From assembly GCA_002490665.1 (NCBI GenBank), contig DKUL01000001.1, forward strand, positions 1 through 64,000: DNA of 64,000 bases, written 5' to 3'. Origin of the DNA: Lachnospiraceae bacterium UBA7205. Lineage in GTDB: Bacteria; Bacillota; Clostridia; Lachnospirales; Lachnospiraceae. A program made the position numbers and the translations under genes. Each line of letters starts with the position of its first letter. Within the stretch, counting starts at the first letter, position 1. The notes below the pieces were generated by a model, which was not told the DNA's origin, did no database searches, and saw nothing but the letters and a program-made list of their open reading frames with translations. This document shows, piece by piece, positions 34,021 through 44,248 of this stretch.

Positions 34021-36598
34021 TCTTATCTCCTCCTAACTGATAGCTCTTTGCAGGTACCTCCACACCGTCAACGTTCCGGTCTGAAGTACTTCTGTTAATA
34101 TATATCCTGACACCATTGTCATAAGTAATGACACGGATGTCATTTTCCAGTATTTCATGGTTTATGATGTGTGCACTGCCCACTGGTTTGAGCGCGTCAT
34201 TGACCGCGTTGTAAATGCCCACTGCGTCATCCTTCCAGTTGTCATAGCCTGTCGAGTAAAAACGGTTCAGCCCCGTGTCCTTAATCGCGCTTGACGACTG
34301 GTGTGTGAACATGAAATGCGGTGATGCCCCTGTCTCAATAAGCCCCAGCACAATGTCGCTCCTGTCAAACGTATCACTCAGGTTAATGACTGCACCAGCG
34401 TAATCAATGTAACCGTGAATCAGCATCTCATAGAACGGAACCGTCTCGTCGACAATATAGTAATCATTGTCAGAAAGCGGTACATTGATAATGTCATCCG
34501 CATAGGCAAACGCATAATCATTTCCGTCATTGACCATGACCTTTTTCCCGACAGCCTCAATCTGTGCAAGCGATGCCGTCACGACATCAAGCGCCTCCTC
34601 GCGGTCAATGATGTTCGTCCGCTTTTTATCTGAATGCAGCATATTCCCAAGGTCTCTCAGCGAAATGCCATCCACATCATACTTGCCGATTTTCGATGTA
34701 AACCGGTCGACATACCGCACAAGGAATTTGGGCGAAATCAGGTAGTATATATTTTCCACCCAGCCAAGTCCCGAGGTCTGCCGGAGTGTCGCCGGATTGA
34801 CAAGCCCGAAGCTCGCGATGTATCCGCCGCCATAGTAACGCGAGGTCTCATTCCCCTCCGAGTAGCGTTTGCTGATTTCCGTAACCTTCTGGAACGCCAC
34901 ATCCGCGTACAGCGTTCCGCCGTTTGACGCGACGGTCTCGTTGAGCTTCTTCAAATCCCCTTTTCCGCCAAGCGCGCGCGGAATCCGAATCTTATCCACA
35001 ACATCATGGTAATATCCGCGGTTCATCCATCCCTGAAAGTTCATCACCTGGTTGGAGACACCATTTGCCGCAAGGTCAGCGGAAATATCCGCCGCCTGGT
35101 CAAACGTTGTCATGGCGTACATCCCCTGATACCGTGTCCCGAGGAAAAACTTGTTCATCATGACACCGCCAAGCACATCATAGTAAAACTTGATATCGCC
35201 CGCTGTGTCTTCCTTCGCCTTGAGTACTCCCTCATTGGCAAGGCGCTCCCTATAGTAATTTGCCGCGCCCGCGTAACCCGCGTTCTCCTCCGTGAGCATG
35301 GTATATTTTACCGTCAGGTTTGCGTCATAAAACTCTTTCTCCACAATGGGAATGTCCGCCTCGTTCCCGGTCGTGCCAAACATGGAAAGCTTATCATTTC
35401 CACGCAGCACAAAGGATGGGTATACATAATTGTAGTTATGGATTTTGCCCGCAACGCCCGCACTGATATTGGCAAAAGAAGCGCCGTCCTCAATCGTTGC
35501 AAAAATACTGCTGTGTTCCCGGAACATCCCATACAGCGCAAGCTTCACATCCTCCGTGTTCTCGCGTACAGTGTACTCTGCCGCAAGCTTGTCGATGCCG
35601 TACACATACTCGGAATAATTTTCCGCCGTGGTCTTTCCATTGTTAAACCGGATAAGGGATCCGGATCCGTTGGGCACCAGCATATAGCCGTTTTCATCCG
35701 TTCCTGCCGCACCGAAATACCGCAAAAGCTGAATCCGGAAGATGCTTCCACCGCCGTTTTCCTGCACCGCACGCATCGGAATGGAGACATCGACAGCATC
35801 CCCGTTGAGCCTGTATTCAAGCGGTACGACAAACGAAATCGGAACTGCCCCCTCGACACCTGAATTTTCCATCTCCGCAATGTAGTCCTCATTGGTAAAT
35901 CCCGCCTGCTCAAAATATTTGTTCAGCTTCCGAATCTGTGATGCACCTTTCATCGCACTGGAGAGTAATTCGAGATAGTCCTCCCCGACCGTGCTCTCCA
36001 CATACTTCTTCTCCACAAACTTGACGCCGTCTTCATCCAGCGCCGCAAGCACCCTGTCCAGTGTCGCCCTGCTGATATACTGCGGCACGATGCCAGTCGC
36101 GCTCTCCAAATCCCCCAGTGTGTAGATAAAACGGACACCGTCCGGAATTGACTCCGTTTCCAGCTGCCCCCGCGAGGTACAGTAGCTGAACGAGTCGAAC
36201 GTCCCCTCCGTCCGTGAGGTATTGAAGTAATCCAGTATCAGCTGTGACTTGAGGTAATTTTTGTTGGTGGTGCTGGCAATCGCGTCATCATCCGCATCCA
36301 TCGGGTTCGAGTAGGTAATCTGCCCGTTTCTCTTGTCCACGACTGCCACTTCCGCAGTCTCTGTATCCGCGTAAAGCTTCAATATGTCATTTTCCGCCGC
36401 AAGCGCCATCCCTGCAACTTCCCCGCCGCCGTCCTGCAATGCCTGAAATTCGGTTCCCTCCTCGTACTCATAGGAAGAAAGGTATTCCCGATAATCATTG
36501 TAAAAATAATAACGAATCAGCCAGCGTGCAAAGAAGATAACCGCCACCGCCAGTATCAGGGTTACGGCAGCTATTATAATTTTCTTACTCTTTGCCAT
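34013..36598 (-). CDS. DUF5696 domain membrane-anchored protein
   Basis: 861 residues. One N-terminal membrane segment (about 5-30), then a long extracytoplasmic region. The N-terminal part is beta-rich. The part after about residue 480 looks like a TIM-barrel glycosidase: KFLVRYVDRFTSKIGKYDVDGISLRDLGN, VMVNDGNDYAFAYADDIINVPL, YYIVDETVPFYEMLIHG. DUF5696 proteins are found with sugar ABC systems in Bacillota. A catalytic role is my inference; no active site is proved. Confidence 0.8.
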   Translation of the reverse strand: MAKSKKIIIAAVTLILAVAVIFFARWLIRYYFYNDYREYLSSYEYEEGTEFQALQDGGGEVAGMALAAENDILKLYADTETAEVAVVDKRNGQITYSNPMDADDDAIASTTNKNYLKSQLILDYFNTSRTEGTFDSFSYCTSRGQLETESIPDGVRFIYTLGDLESATGIVPQYISRATLDRVLAALDEDGVKFVEKKYVESTVGEDYLELLSSAMKGASQIRKLNKYFEQAGFTNEDYIAEMENSGVEGAVPISFVVPLEYRLNGDAVDVSIPMRAVQENGGGSIFRIQLLRYFGAAGTDENGYMLVPNGSGSLIRFNNGKTTAENYSEYVYGIDKLAAEYTVRENTEDVKLALYGMFREHSSIFATIEDGASFANISAGVAGKIHNYNYVYPSFVLRGNDKLSMFGTTGNEADIPIVEKEFYDANLTVKYTMLTEENAGYAGAANYYRERLANEGVLKAKEDTAGDIKFYYDVLGGVMMNKFFLGTRYQGMYAMTTFDQAADISADLAANGVSNQVMNFQGWMNRGYYHDVVDKIRIPRALGGKGDLKKLNETVASNGGTLYADVAFQKVTEISKRYSEGNETSRYYGGGYIASFGLVNPATLRQTSGLGWVENIYYLISPKFLVRYVDRFTSKIGKYDVDGISLRDLGNMLHSDKKRTNIIDREEALDVVTASLAQIEAVGKKVMVNDGNDYAFAYADDIINVPLSDNDYYIVDETVPFYEMLIHGYIDYAGAVINLSDTFDRSDIVLGLIETGASPHFMFTHQSSSAIKDTGLNRFYSTGYDNWKDDAVGIYNAVNDALKPVGSAHIINHEILENDIRVITYDNGVRIYINRSTSDRNVDGVEVPAKSYQLGGDKNE

Positions 36599-36614
36599 AT
36601 CAAACCTGCCTTTC

Positions 36615-37247
36615 TTATATCCTGAATATCAGCTCCTGGTAAATGCTGTAGAAGAAACTGTACACCTGTGTAATCAGGTCGACAAACAGCAATACCACGA
36701 AGATGATAATCAGCATGGCGATAAACGTCAGGAAAATCGTAACCAGTGTCTTGCCCAGCGTGTAGTTGTGCACCTGCATGATGCCCATCAGCGCCATAAT
36801 CAGGCTGTATGCCACGCCAAACGCAATAATCATATAGTAAAATCCGCCTTCATCCAGTGTCACGTACTGGCTGAACAGTGTGCCCACATTGAAGCACACA
36901 ATCATCGGCGTCAGGGCATATCCCGCCGCAATCGCAATATCCTTAAGCCGCCCCTCGCCCTCCATCAGGCAGGTGATTGACCAGTTGCCCACGCAGAACA
37001 GCAGATACATCAGCAGGACGGAAAACAGCTCTGTCAGTGCATTGACGGCAAGCGGATTGAGGTCATTTACAATAAAGCTTGCCGAGATGCGGTTGATTGA
37101 AAAACTAAGCGAAAACAATACCACAAGCACGATTGCCACGGGCACGCTGCCACGTCCGCGGTGCCTGATTTCATAGTAGGCATCCATCGGATGGCTCACG
37201 GTGTAAAATGCATATTTCCACTTTTCCTTTGAGAATAATTCGTTCAT
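36615..37247 (-). CDS. Yip1 family integral membrane protein
   Basis: 210 residues with about five membrane segments and the Yip1 feature of a soluble N-terminus followed by a tight bundle (AVNALTELFSVLLMYLLFCVGNWSITCLMEGEGRLKDIAIAAGYALTPMI). It overlaps the NHL-repeat gene by 4 bp, so translation is coupled. Its role in sugar uptake or surface assembly is not known. Confidence 0.8.
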   Translation of the reverse strand: MNELFSKEKWKYAFYTVSHPMDAYYEIRHRGRGSVPVAIVLVVLFSLSFSINRISASFIVNDLNPLAVNALTELFSVLLMYLLFCVGNWSITCLMEGEGRLKDIAIAAGYALTPMIVCFNVGTLFSQYVTLDEGGFYYMIIAFGVAYSLIMALMGIMQVHNYTLGKTLVTIFLTFIAMLIIIFVVLLFVDLITQVYSFFYSIYQELIFRI

Positions 37248-38722
37248 CCTGCAAGCCCTCCTTTCCGTTTTGCCAGCTTATTTTTTATGACTTTTTTGTA
37301 TAACAGCACGAGGATGATGACAATGCCAATCACCGTAAACGCAGGCCCGATGCTCTTCGCCATCAGCTCATTCCTGTAACGTCTCCATGCGATGGAATAG
37401 TATTTTCTGTTCATCGCAAGCTTTAAGTATTTCATAGCAGTCTTGTTGTCGCCTGCCGTCAGGTATGCCTTGCCGATACCGCTGTTTGCAAGCTCGTTGT
37501 TCTCATTGAGCTTCAGGACGCCCTGCCACTTGGCAATCGCCTCCGTCTCGTCGCCGTCATAGCGCAGCCCGACCGCGTCGTTGATGAGCGCGCCGTATTC
37601 CGTCTCGCTGAACTTGAGAATCGTCCCGCTGTACGCGTCCAGCACGATAATCATGTCGCCGACCGCCTCGATTGCGACTGGTGTGTTGAACGTTCCCTCC
37701 TGGCTGCCAAGGCCGCCAAAGATATAGAGAAGGTTGCCCTCCTTGTCATATGTAAAAATCCGTCCGCGCTTCCTGTCAAGCAGGGAGTAGATGCCGCGCC
37801 CGCGGTAGACCACGTCCGTAAATTCGGAAGGTCCCGCATATGTCCCGAACATTCCCACAATCAGGTCGCCGCCCAGGTTTTCATTTTCACCCTTCTGAAT
37901 CACGTCCTCGCCCCTCGGGTTCAGGCGGCGCACACCCTGTACGCCCTCCGAGTCAATGTTGGACGCATACACAAAGCCGTCGCTGTCAATATCGATTCCT
38001 GTAAATTCTGTCGGTATGAACAGAAGCTGCTTCGAGCGCTCCTCCTTGCTGGCAAGACGTCGCCAGAATTTTTCCCAGAGGGTAATCTTGACATCAATCG
38101 TGCCGAAATATCCCGTAAAATCACCTGTGCTCTCAAACACAAGGATTCCCTCAAAGGCGTTTTTCGCAATCACATACACGCGGTCCGCATAGTCGACCGT
38201 CACCTTGAGCGGCACGAAGTCAAAGCCTTCCTCAAGGATTTCCGACTGAGGATTGTCAATAATCTTCAAAAATTCCCCCTCCGGCGTCAGCACGACAATG
38301 CGCTTATTGTTGGAATCCGCCACATAGAGCTGGTTATTCTCCGACACGCACACGCCGTATGGCGCATTGAAAGTGTCCGCATTTCCGTCCCTGTCAAAGC
38401 CGTCAATCACGCGCACAAGCGTTGTCATGTCCGCGCCAAGCACGACAATTCTGTTATTTTTCGTGTCCGCCACATAGACCAGCCCGTCCGGCGCCACGCA
38501 TAAATCCTGCGGTTCCGCAAAATCCGTCGTCCCCACCGAAAGTCCGCTGGCGCTTCCATTGGGCACATATGCCGCCGGCGTAATCGCGATATCCTCCCAG
38601 TAGGTGTATGTATACGTATCATACGGCAGCTCCTCTGCATGCACGCACTCACCAACGCCGAGCGTCATGACTGCCGCTGCCATCAAAAGTGCCGCAAATC
38701 TTTTTATTTTCTTCATTTTCAT
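37244..38722 (-). CDS. NHL-repeat extracytoplasmic protein with TPR-like segment and C-terminal anchor
   Basis: 492 residues. A signal peptide, then at least five NHL-type beta-propeller blades (PQDLCVAPDGLVYVADTKNNRIVVL, APYGVCVSENNQLYVADSNNKRIVVL and later ones), then a short helical repeat region (about 410-450, WQGVLKLNENNELANSGIGKAYLTAGD) and a membrane segment near the end with a basic tail. It may scaffold the DUF5696/Yip1 proteins at the membrane. Confidence 0.8.
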   Translation of the reverse strand: MKMKKIKRFAALLMAAAVMTLGVGECVHAEELPYDTYTYTYWEDIAITPAAYVPNGSASGLSVGTTDFAEPQDLCVAPDGLVYVADTKNNRIVVLGADMTTLVRVIDGFDRDGNADTFNAPYGVCVSENNQLYVADSNNKRIVVLTPEGEFLKIIDNPQSEILEEGFDFVPLKVTVDYADRVYVIAKNAFEGILVFESTGDFTGYFGTIDVKITLWEKFWRRLASKEERSKQLLFIPTEFTGIDIDSDGFVYASNIDSEGVQGVRRLNPRGEDVIQKGENENLGGDLIVGMFGTYAGPSEFTDVVYRGRGIYSLLDRKRGRIFTYDKEGNLLYIFGGLGSQEGTFNTPVAIEAVGDMIIVLDAYSGTILKFSETEYGALINDAVGLRYDGDETEAIAKWQGVLKLNENNELANSGIGKAYLTAGDNKTAMKYLKLAMNRKYYSIAWRRYRNELMAKSIGPAFTVIGIVIILVLLYKKVIKNKLAKRKGGLAG

Positions 38723-38728
38723 CCCCCA

Positions 38729-39622
38729 CTAATCCTTCATGCCTGAGGTTGTCATTGTCTCCAATACATTGCTCTGGCAGATCAGGAAGAAGATAATCGG
38801 CACTGCCGCGACAATAAACGTTACCGCCGCCGCTGCCCCGGCTCTCGCCGTGCCGCCTGCCGTAATCTGCTGCAAAGCATACTGCAATGGCTTCAATTCC
38901 TCGTTTCTAAGGAACAGTCCGCCCGTATTTCCCCACATCTGCTGGAACTGGAAAATTGCCAGCGTCAGCCATGCAGGTTTTACGTTCGGCATCACAATGG
39001 ACCAGAAAATTTTCCACTCGCTCGCCCCGTCAAGCCTTGCCGACTCCATCAGGGAATCCGGCAGCTGCTCCATGAACTGTTTCATCAGGTAAAGCCCCAT
39101 GCCGAATGAAAATGCCGGAAGAATCAGCGCCGCATAGGTGTTGTTAATGCCAAGCCAGCTGATGATGATGTACTGCGGAATCTGTGTGACCGTCCACGAA
39201 AACATCATTGACAGCACAACCATGCTAAACAGGATGCCCTTGCCCGGAAAATGGTGCTTTGCCAGCGGGTACGCCGCAAGGGAGGCACAGATGACATGCC
39301 CTACCATGCCAAGCCCCGTGATAATGATTGTGTTGAGTATGTATCTGGAAAACGGCACCCATGAGTTGTTCATCAGCACGAACAAATCCGAGAAATTCTC
39401 CAGCGTCGGGTTCCGCACAAAAATCTTTGGCGGGAACTGGAAGATTTCATCCAGCGGCTTGAGGGAGTTGTTGATAATCATTACCAGCGGAAGCGCCATG
39501 AATACCCCGCACACTGCCATCAGGAAAAACAGGATTCCGTTTCCTGCCACGGAGCGGTTGAGCCGTTTTTCTTTTGGTCTTTTCCGGAATGGATTTCTTA
39601 ACTTCTTTTTTGTATCAGCCAT
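38729..39622 (-). CDS. Sugar ABC transporter permease (MalG/CUT1 type), second system
   Basis: 297 residues, six membrane segments, EAA loop (DSLMESARLDGASEWKIFWSIVMPNVKPA). It overlaps the stop of the partner permease by one base. With 39622-40560 and the binding protein at 40579 it forms a second complete CUT1 set. Confidence 0.93.
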   Translation of the reverse strand: MADTKKKLRNPFRKRPKEKRLNRSVAGNGILFFLMAVCGVFMALPLVMIINNSLKPLDEIFQFPPKIFVRNPTLENFSDLFVLMNNSWVPFSRYILNTIIITGLGMVGHVICASLAAYPLAKHHFPGKGILFSMVVLSMMFSWTVTQIPQYIIISWLGINNTYAALILPAFSFGMGLYLMKQFMEQLPDSLMESARLDGASEWKIFWSIVMPNVKPAWLTLAIFQFQQMWGNTGGLFLRNEELKPLQYALQQITAGGTARAGAAAAVTFIVAAVPIIFFLICQSNVLETMTTSGMKD

Positions 39623-40560
39623 TATTCCCCAACCCTCCTTAGAATTCTCTGCACAAGCTTATTTGTCCCAATCATCAGCAAAAACAGCACGGTCGCAATC
39701 GCGGACGCATACCCCATCTCAAACCGCGTGGAACCATAGTCGAGCAGATGCGTCACGACTGTCGCGCCGGCATAGTTCACGGACGGGTTGCCCGCAAGCT
39801 GTATGGAAATGTCCGCCACCGCAAAGGACTGTGTAATCTGCATGACCGCGCCGAACATCAGCTGCGGTTTCATGGATGGCAGTGTCACATACCAGAGCTC
39901 CTGCCAGCGGTTCTTGATTCCGTCGAGCGCCGCCGCCTCATATAAGCTCTTGTCAACAGTCTGGAGTCCTGCGATAAAGGAAAGGAATCCGGTACCAAGC
40001 GACAGCCACAGCTGAACCACAATCAGCACGGGAAGCACATACTTCTCTGTCTTCATCCAGAGAATCGCCTCGTCTATAAAACCAAATTTTAACAGAATAC
40101 CATTTAAGTATCCGTACCGGTCACCGGTCAGAATCAGGTTCCACACCATGTACGCATTCCCGCAGATACTCGGCGCGTAGAAAATCAGTGTCAGAAACGC
40201 CCTGACTTTCCCCTTAAACTCATTGATAATCCATGCGAACAGCAGGCACAGGATGTAGCTGACCGGTCCCGTAATCACTGCAAATATCAGTGTGTTCTTC
40301 AGTGAAATCAGAAAAATGTCATCCTCGAGAAACAGCTTGATGTAATTCTTCCACCCGACAAAGGTCGGCGCCTCGAGCATGTTGAAATACGTGAAACTTA
40401 AGCCGATGGAAATGACCACCGGAAGCACCGTAAACAGGAAGAACAGAATAAAATACGGTGCAAGCATCAGGTAGGAGGCCTTATTGCGCTTAATCTGATA
40501 TCCCAGCTTCTTTTGTTTTGCGGCAATCTCATATGCCTCTTTGGAAATCTGTGCATCCAT
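39622..40560 (-). CDS. Sugar ABC transporter permease (MalF/CUT1 type), second system
   Basis: 312 residues, six membrane segments, EAA loop (SLYEAAALDGIKNRWQELWYVTLPSMKPQ). Directly follows the large binding-protein gene (18 bp). Confidence 0.93.
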   Translation of the reverse strand: MDAQISKEAYEIAAKQKKLGYQIKRNKASYLMLAPYFILFFLFTVLPVVISIGLSFTYFNMLEAPTFVGWKNYIKLFLEDDIFLISLKNTLIFAVITGPVSYILCLLFAWIINEFKGKVRAFLTLIFYAPSICGNAYMVWNLILTGDRYGYLNGILLKFGFIDEAILWMKTEKYVLPVLIVVQLWLSLGTGFLSFIAGLQTVDKSLYEAAALDGIKNRWQELWYVTLPSMKPQLMFGAVMQITQSFAVADISIQLAGNPSVNYAGATVVTHLLDYGSTRFEMGYASAIATVLFLLMIGTNKLVQRILRRVGE

Positions 40561-40578
40561 AAACCAACCCCTCCTTTC

Positions 40579-43578
40579 CTAATTTACGGCAAGCGGGAGA
40601 TGTAACTCCTGCCGCTTGTAATCAATCTCTGCATTAATGTATATTACCTTATCCATCAGTTCCTCCCGCGGCGACGCCGTGTTTGTCTCCGTCGTCACGG
40701 TATAGAACGCATTGTTGACATTTCGCCATGAGTAGTAGCCGCCCGGAACCTGCGGGATGCCCTTCACCCAGACGAACGCCTCCTCCAGTGCCCTGAAATC
40801 ATCGACCGGCCATGGCATGTTCTCAAACGCTTCCAGATTCGCAGTCGGAACACGCGCGGCGGAACCCATTAGGCTCTCCATCTCGCGCCCATACTGCGTC
40901 TGCACATCCGCGGATGTCCACCACTTTAAGAACTCCCAGCACTCCTGCGGGTAAGCGGTGTTTGCCATGATAATGCTGGCAAGCCCCGTACACCCTGTGC
41001 TCCTGTCCACGGTGCCATCCTCCTTCACGGTGCCAGGCACCGGCACAAAATCCCAGAGTCCCGCAATGTCGGGCGCAGATACGACAAGGTTGTTATAAAT
41101 CGTGTAATCCGCTATGATAATCGGGCACTCCCCGGTACGGAAGCGCTCCTCCACACTCGTCTCCTTGTCAAGCTTATAATCGGTATAAAATTCACAGTAA
41201 TCCTTAAACACGTTGACCGCCACATCGGAATCCAGCGCCGAACGGTCACCGTTTTCCGTATAGTATTCCCCGCCGTTCTGATACAGCAGCATCGCAAAGG
41301 TCTGCTCGCTCGGCAGCATGCCAAACTCCATCTGGTTCTTTGCCAGCACGGTCATGGCAACCTTTACATCATCCCATGTCTCGGGAACGTCCATGCCAAG
41401 CTCCGCCAGAATGTCCCTCCGGTAAAACATCACGGGGAATGTCGTTGTCTCCGGCAAGGCATATGTCGCACCGTCAAACTGGAACGGTATCAGGGATGCC
41501 TCCGAGAATCGCTTTGAAACCGCATCCAAATCATCAAACTGTGTCAAATCAAGCACTGCGTTCCGGATGCCGTAATTGACAGGCGTGTCATTTCCCGTGT
41601 TGAGCACCTGCCCGGCAATGCCGGTCGTATTTGCCACCTGAATCGCAACGTCAGGTCCCTCCCCTGCAAGCTCCGCGCGCAGCAGCGTGGACATATCGAC
41701 GAGCTGTACATTGACATTGACGCCATAATTGCTGGTAAATGTCTCGTCAATCATCGCCTTGATGACATTTGCCTGGTCACGCCCGGAACCAATCCAGAGC
41801 GTAATCGTCGGTGCATCCGTTCCTTCCTCCGCCACGTTTCCAATCTGGTTGTAGTCAATGATAAAGGAAAATATAAGGCGTTTCACTTCATAAATCAGCT
41901 TTGACCAGAATGATGTATTCTCGTATTTCACATTGACATCCGCAGAGTAAATGTTGATTCTGTCTACCGCAAGCGGCTGCGCAATAACGCTTGTAATCCA
42001 GTTTCCGCACGCGCGGACATTAATCTTGTATGCACCGATAACGCGCACAAAATATTCCGCGTCCGCTATCAGGTCATCGAGCTGGTCGCGCATTGTGAGC
42101 AGCACCGTCTCCTTATCGGATTTCTTCCCTGTCAGCGCCCGCAGGGATGTGATGGATGCATCCAGCTGGTCGCGCACCGCAACAAGCTCATTGTGCAGCT
42201 CCGGAAGTGTCGCTTCTATCTGATAATCGCGGTATGTGTCCGGTGATACGCCTGTAACCTTGATAACCTTTCTGTAGATGTTATTGAGCTGTTTCACACA
42301 GTCCTCAACCTCGCTGATAATGCTTGAGAAGTCGCCGAGCACCACCTCCATGCGAATCGTGTGGTGCCCCTGCTCCAGATAAAAGGAGTACGGATTTCCC
42401 TGTCCGTCGCCAATCACGTCCTCACGCCAGCTCTGCCCATATGTAAATCCATAATCCTCAAGCTCCGAAAACGGAACTTTTCCGTCAATCATAATCCTGC
42501 GCGACACGTAGACGCCGCGCACGAAATTCTGGCAGTCGTAGAGTGAAATATTGTAATACCCGGTCTGTGCAGCATCGAAATCCCACTCTATCCACTGCCC
42601 TACCAGTCTCCACGAATTGCCGCCAACCGTGTTGTTCAGAAGCTCCTTGTGGCTGGATGGAAACACTGCCGGGGAGGACTGGTCCTGCTGCGGATAGAGC
42701 ATCTGGGATGAGGACTTTGTCGCATCCTCGCCCTGAATGGTTATCAGCTGTCCTGTCGTTGCCTTTGCACCGTTTTTATCCTGTTCTGCCTTTACCTCCG
42801 CATAGCTTTTTGTGGACGCTGCATTTTCAAAAGTCAGCTTCCGAATCAGCATCGGCTCCTTTAAGGACAAGATGGATATCGTGTGTGTTCCCTTTGTCAG
42901 ATACAGGGAAAGGGGAGATGTCACATAGCCGTCACTGTCGTAACAATAGCTTGTCATCCACTCCGGCGCCTCCACCATTCCTGGCTTGCAGTCATTCCCC
43001 TGATTATCCTTTTCCCACGCATACGTCACCGAACCGTTTTCATCTGCTGACTGTGGAAGGTCATATTTCCATATCCTGTGGAAGGTCAGAAGCGCCATTT
43101 CACCGTACGGAAGAGCCCCATCCACAAAAATGCTGCGCTCAATGTCCGAGCTTTTTCCCTCCACCGGGAAATAGTCCAGCGCAAGGTTGTAAAACCCTTC
43201 CTGCGCAACATTGACTTCATACTCAATCATTGCCTTCTCGCTTGTCAGCACACTGTCCCCTGACATCCCCTCATAATCAGAGAACACCTGCGGCTCTGCT
43301 GCCGCATTTTCCTCCTCATACCGCACATACGCACCCGCTTCGACCTCGATGCGTGAGTCCGGATAAACAGCGTCATAGTTTTTTACATACGACTTGTAAT
43401 CCGGAACGGAAGAATCAACAGAATAAGTACTTACAATCTCATCATACTCATCCATTGTCTTATCCGTCATTGCGTCCGCTTCCATACGCGCCTGCGGAAG
43501 CGCTGTAATTCCTGTCACTCCCACTGCGACCGCCAAAAGAACTGCCATGCATTTTTTCAGCTGTCTGGAACCTCTCAT
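40579..43578 (-). CDS. Oversized solute-binding protein with N-terminal CBM-like domains
   Basis: About 999 residues, twice the usual size. After a signal peptide come two beta-sandwich modules of CBM6/35-like pattern (about 85-270 and 290-420, each with IEVEAG/ITIQGEDA start, GFYNLAL/GYYNISL and a later LYLTKGTHTI/FYLEQGHHTI), a helical spacer, and from about 610 a family-1 binding protein (TLWIGSGRDQANVIKAMIDETF ... FRTGECPIIIADYT). A tethered polymer-binding transporter receptor is a fair reading. The start at 43578 is chosen because GGAGG lies 8 nt upstream; an in-frame ATG at 43599 would overlap the previous gene. Confidence 0.85.
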   Translation of the reverse strand: MRGSRQLKKCMAVLLAVAVGVTGITALPQARMEADAMTDKTMDEYDEIVSTYSVDSSVPDYKSYVKNYDAVYPDSRIEVEAGAYVRYEEENAAAEPQVFSDYEGMSGDSVLTSEKAMIEYEVNVAQEGFYNLALDYFPVEGKSSDIERSIFVDGALPYGEMALLTFHRIWKYDLPQSADENGSVTYAWEKDNQGNDCKPGMVEAPEWMTSYCYDSDGYVTSPLSLYLTKGTHTISILSLKEPMLIRKLTFENAASTKSYAEVKAEQDKNGAKATTGQLITIQGEDATKSSSQMLYPQQDQSSPAVFPSSHKELLNNTVGGNSWRLVGQWIEWDFDAAQTGYYNISLYDCQNFVRGVYVSRRIMIDGKVPFSELEDYGFTYGQSWREDVIGDGQGNPYSFYLEQGHHTIRMEVVLGDFSSIISEVEDCVKQLNNIYRKVIKVTGVSPDTYRDYQIEATLPELHNELVAVRDQLDASITSLRALTGKKSDKETVLLTMRDQLDDLIADAEYFVRVIGAYKINVRACGNWITSVIAQPLAVDRINIYSADVNVKYENTSFWSKLIYEVKRLIFSFIIDYNQIGNVAEEGTDAPTITLWIGSGRDQANVIKAMIDETFTSNYGVNVNVQLVDMSTLLRAELAGEGPDVAIQVANTTGIAGQVLNTGNDTPVNYGIRNAVLDLTQFDDLDAVSKRFSEASLIPFQFDGATYALPETTTFPVMFYRRDILAELGMDVPETWDDVKVAMTVLAKNQMEFGMLPSEQTFAMLLYQNGGEYYTENGDRSALDSDVAVNVFKDYCEFYTDYKLDKETSVEERFRTGECPIIIADYTIYNNLVVSAPDIAGLWDFVPVPGTVKEDGTVDRSTGCTGLASIIMANTAYPQECWEFLKWWTSADVQTQYGREMESLMGSAARVPTANLEAFENMPWPVDDFRALEEAFVWVKGIPQVPGGYYSWRNVNNAFYTVTTETNTASPREELMDKVIYINAEIDYKRQELHLPLAVN

Positions 43579-43591
43579 TTTTTCGCCCTCC

Positions 43592-44236
43592 TTATTCATA
43601 GTACCAGGTGTCTGTCACACCACCCTGGTCATTTTTTTCTGCTTCCTCTTTTGCCGGCATATAACCCAGCAGCGCTCTCTCCATCATAAATGTGACCGCA
43701 TAGCACCATGCCCCCGGAAGCAATAAGATACAGGGCATTGGCAGATAAAAGTACTGAAGCCATGCAAGCAGAACCGTCCCTGCGATAATCGGTATCGTGT
43801 AGTAAATGTAGCGTATGCTCATCACAAAGGACAGCTTGATAATCCCTGCAAGCTTCATGTCAAAACGTGATAAAACCGGAAAAATGTATACCGAAACACA
43901 GACACTTACGGCAATCAGCGCACTGTACGCCAGCGCCATGTGCCCGCCTGAGTGCATCCGTCCAAGTATCAGGACGCCAAACCAGATAAGCATCCCCACC
44001 GTCAGGATGACTCCTTTTCCCAGTGTCCGCTTCAGGGAACGCATAAACTCTGATGTGACATACCCGCGCTCCCTGCGGACGCTCTTGATAATGGAATAGT
44101 ACAAAGAAGTAGCAGAAGCCCCCGCCGTTACGACTGGCACGCAGAACAGGAGAAACAGCATCGTTGCAATGATAACCTCCCCTGTCTTGTGAAAAAACTG
44201 TATCACGGGACCTTCAAATGATAAAAGACCTTTCAT
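43592..44236 (-). CDS. YesL-like DUF624 membrane protein
   Basis: 214 residues with five to six membrane segments and the DUF624 signature at the N-terminus (FFHKTGEVIIATMLFLLFCVPVVTAGASATSLYY). YesL-type proteins occur beside CUT1 binding proteins in many Bacillota; a role in transporter assembly is suspected, not shown. It sits between GH26 and the binding-protein gene. Confidence 0.85.
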   Translation of the reverse strand: MKGLLSFEGPVIQFFHKTGEVIIATMLFLLFCVPVVTAGASATSLYYSIIKSVRRERGYVTSEFMRSLKRTLGKGVILTVGMLIWFGVLILGRMHSGGHMALAYSALIAVSVCVSVYIFPVLSRFDMKLAGIIKLSFVMSIRYIYYTIPIIAGTVLLAWLQYFYLPMPCILLLPGAWCYAVTFMMERALLGYMPAKEEAEKNDQGGVTDTWYYE

Positions 44237-44248
44237 GGCTTCCCTCTC

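Noticed and set aside
33301..34098. 265-codon frame opposite a permease gene
   Set aside because: Shadow frame, histidine/arginine-rich, no family likeness.
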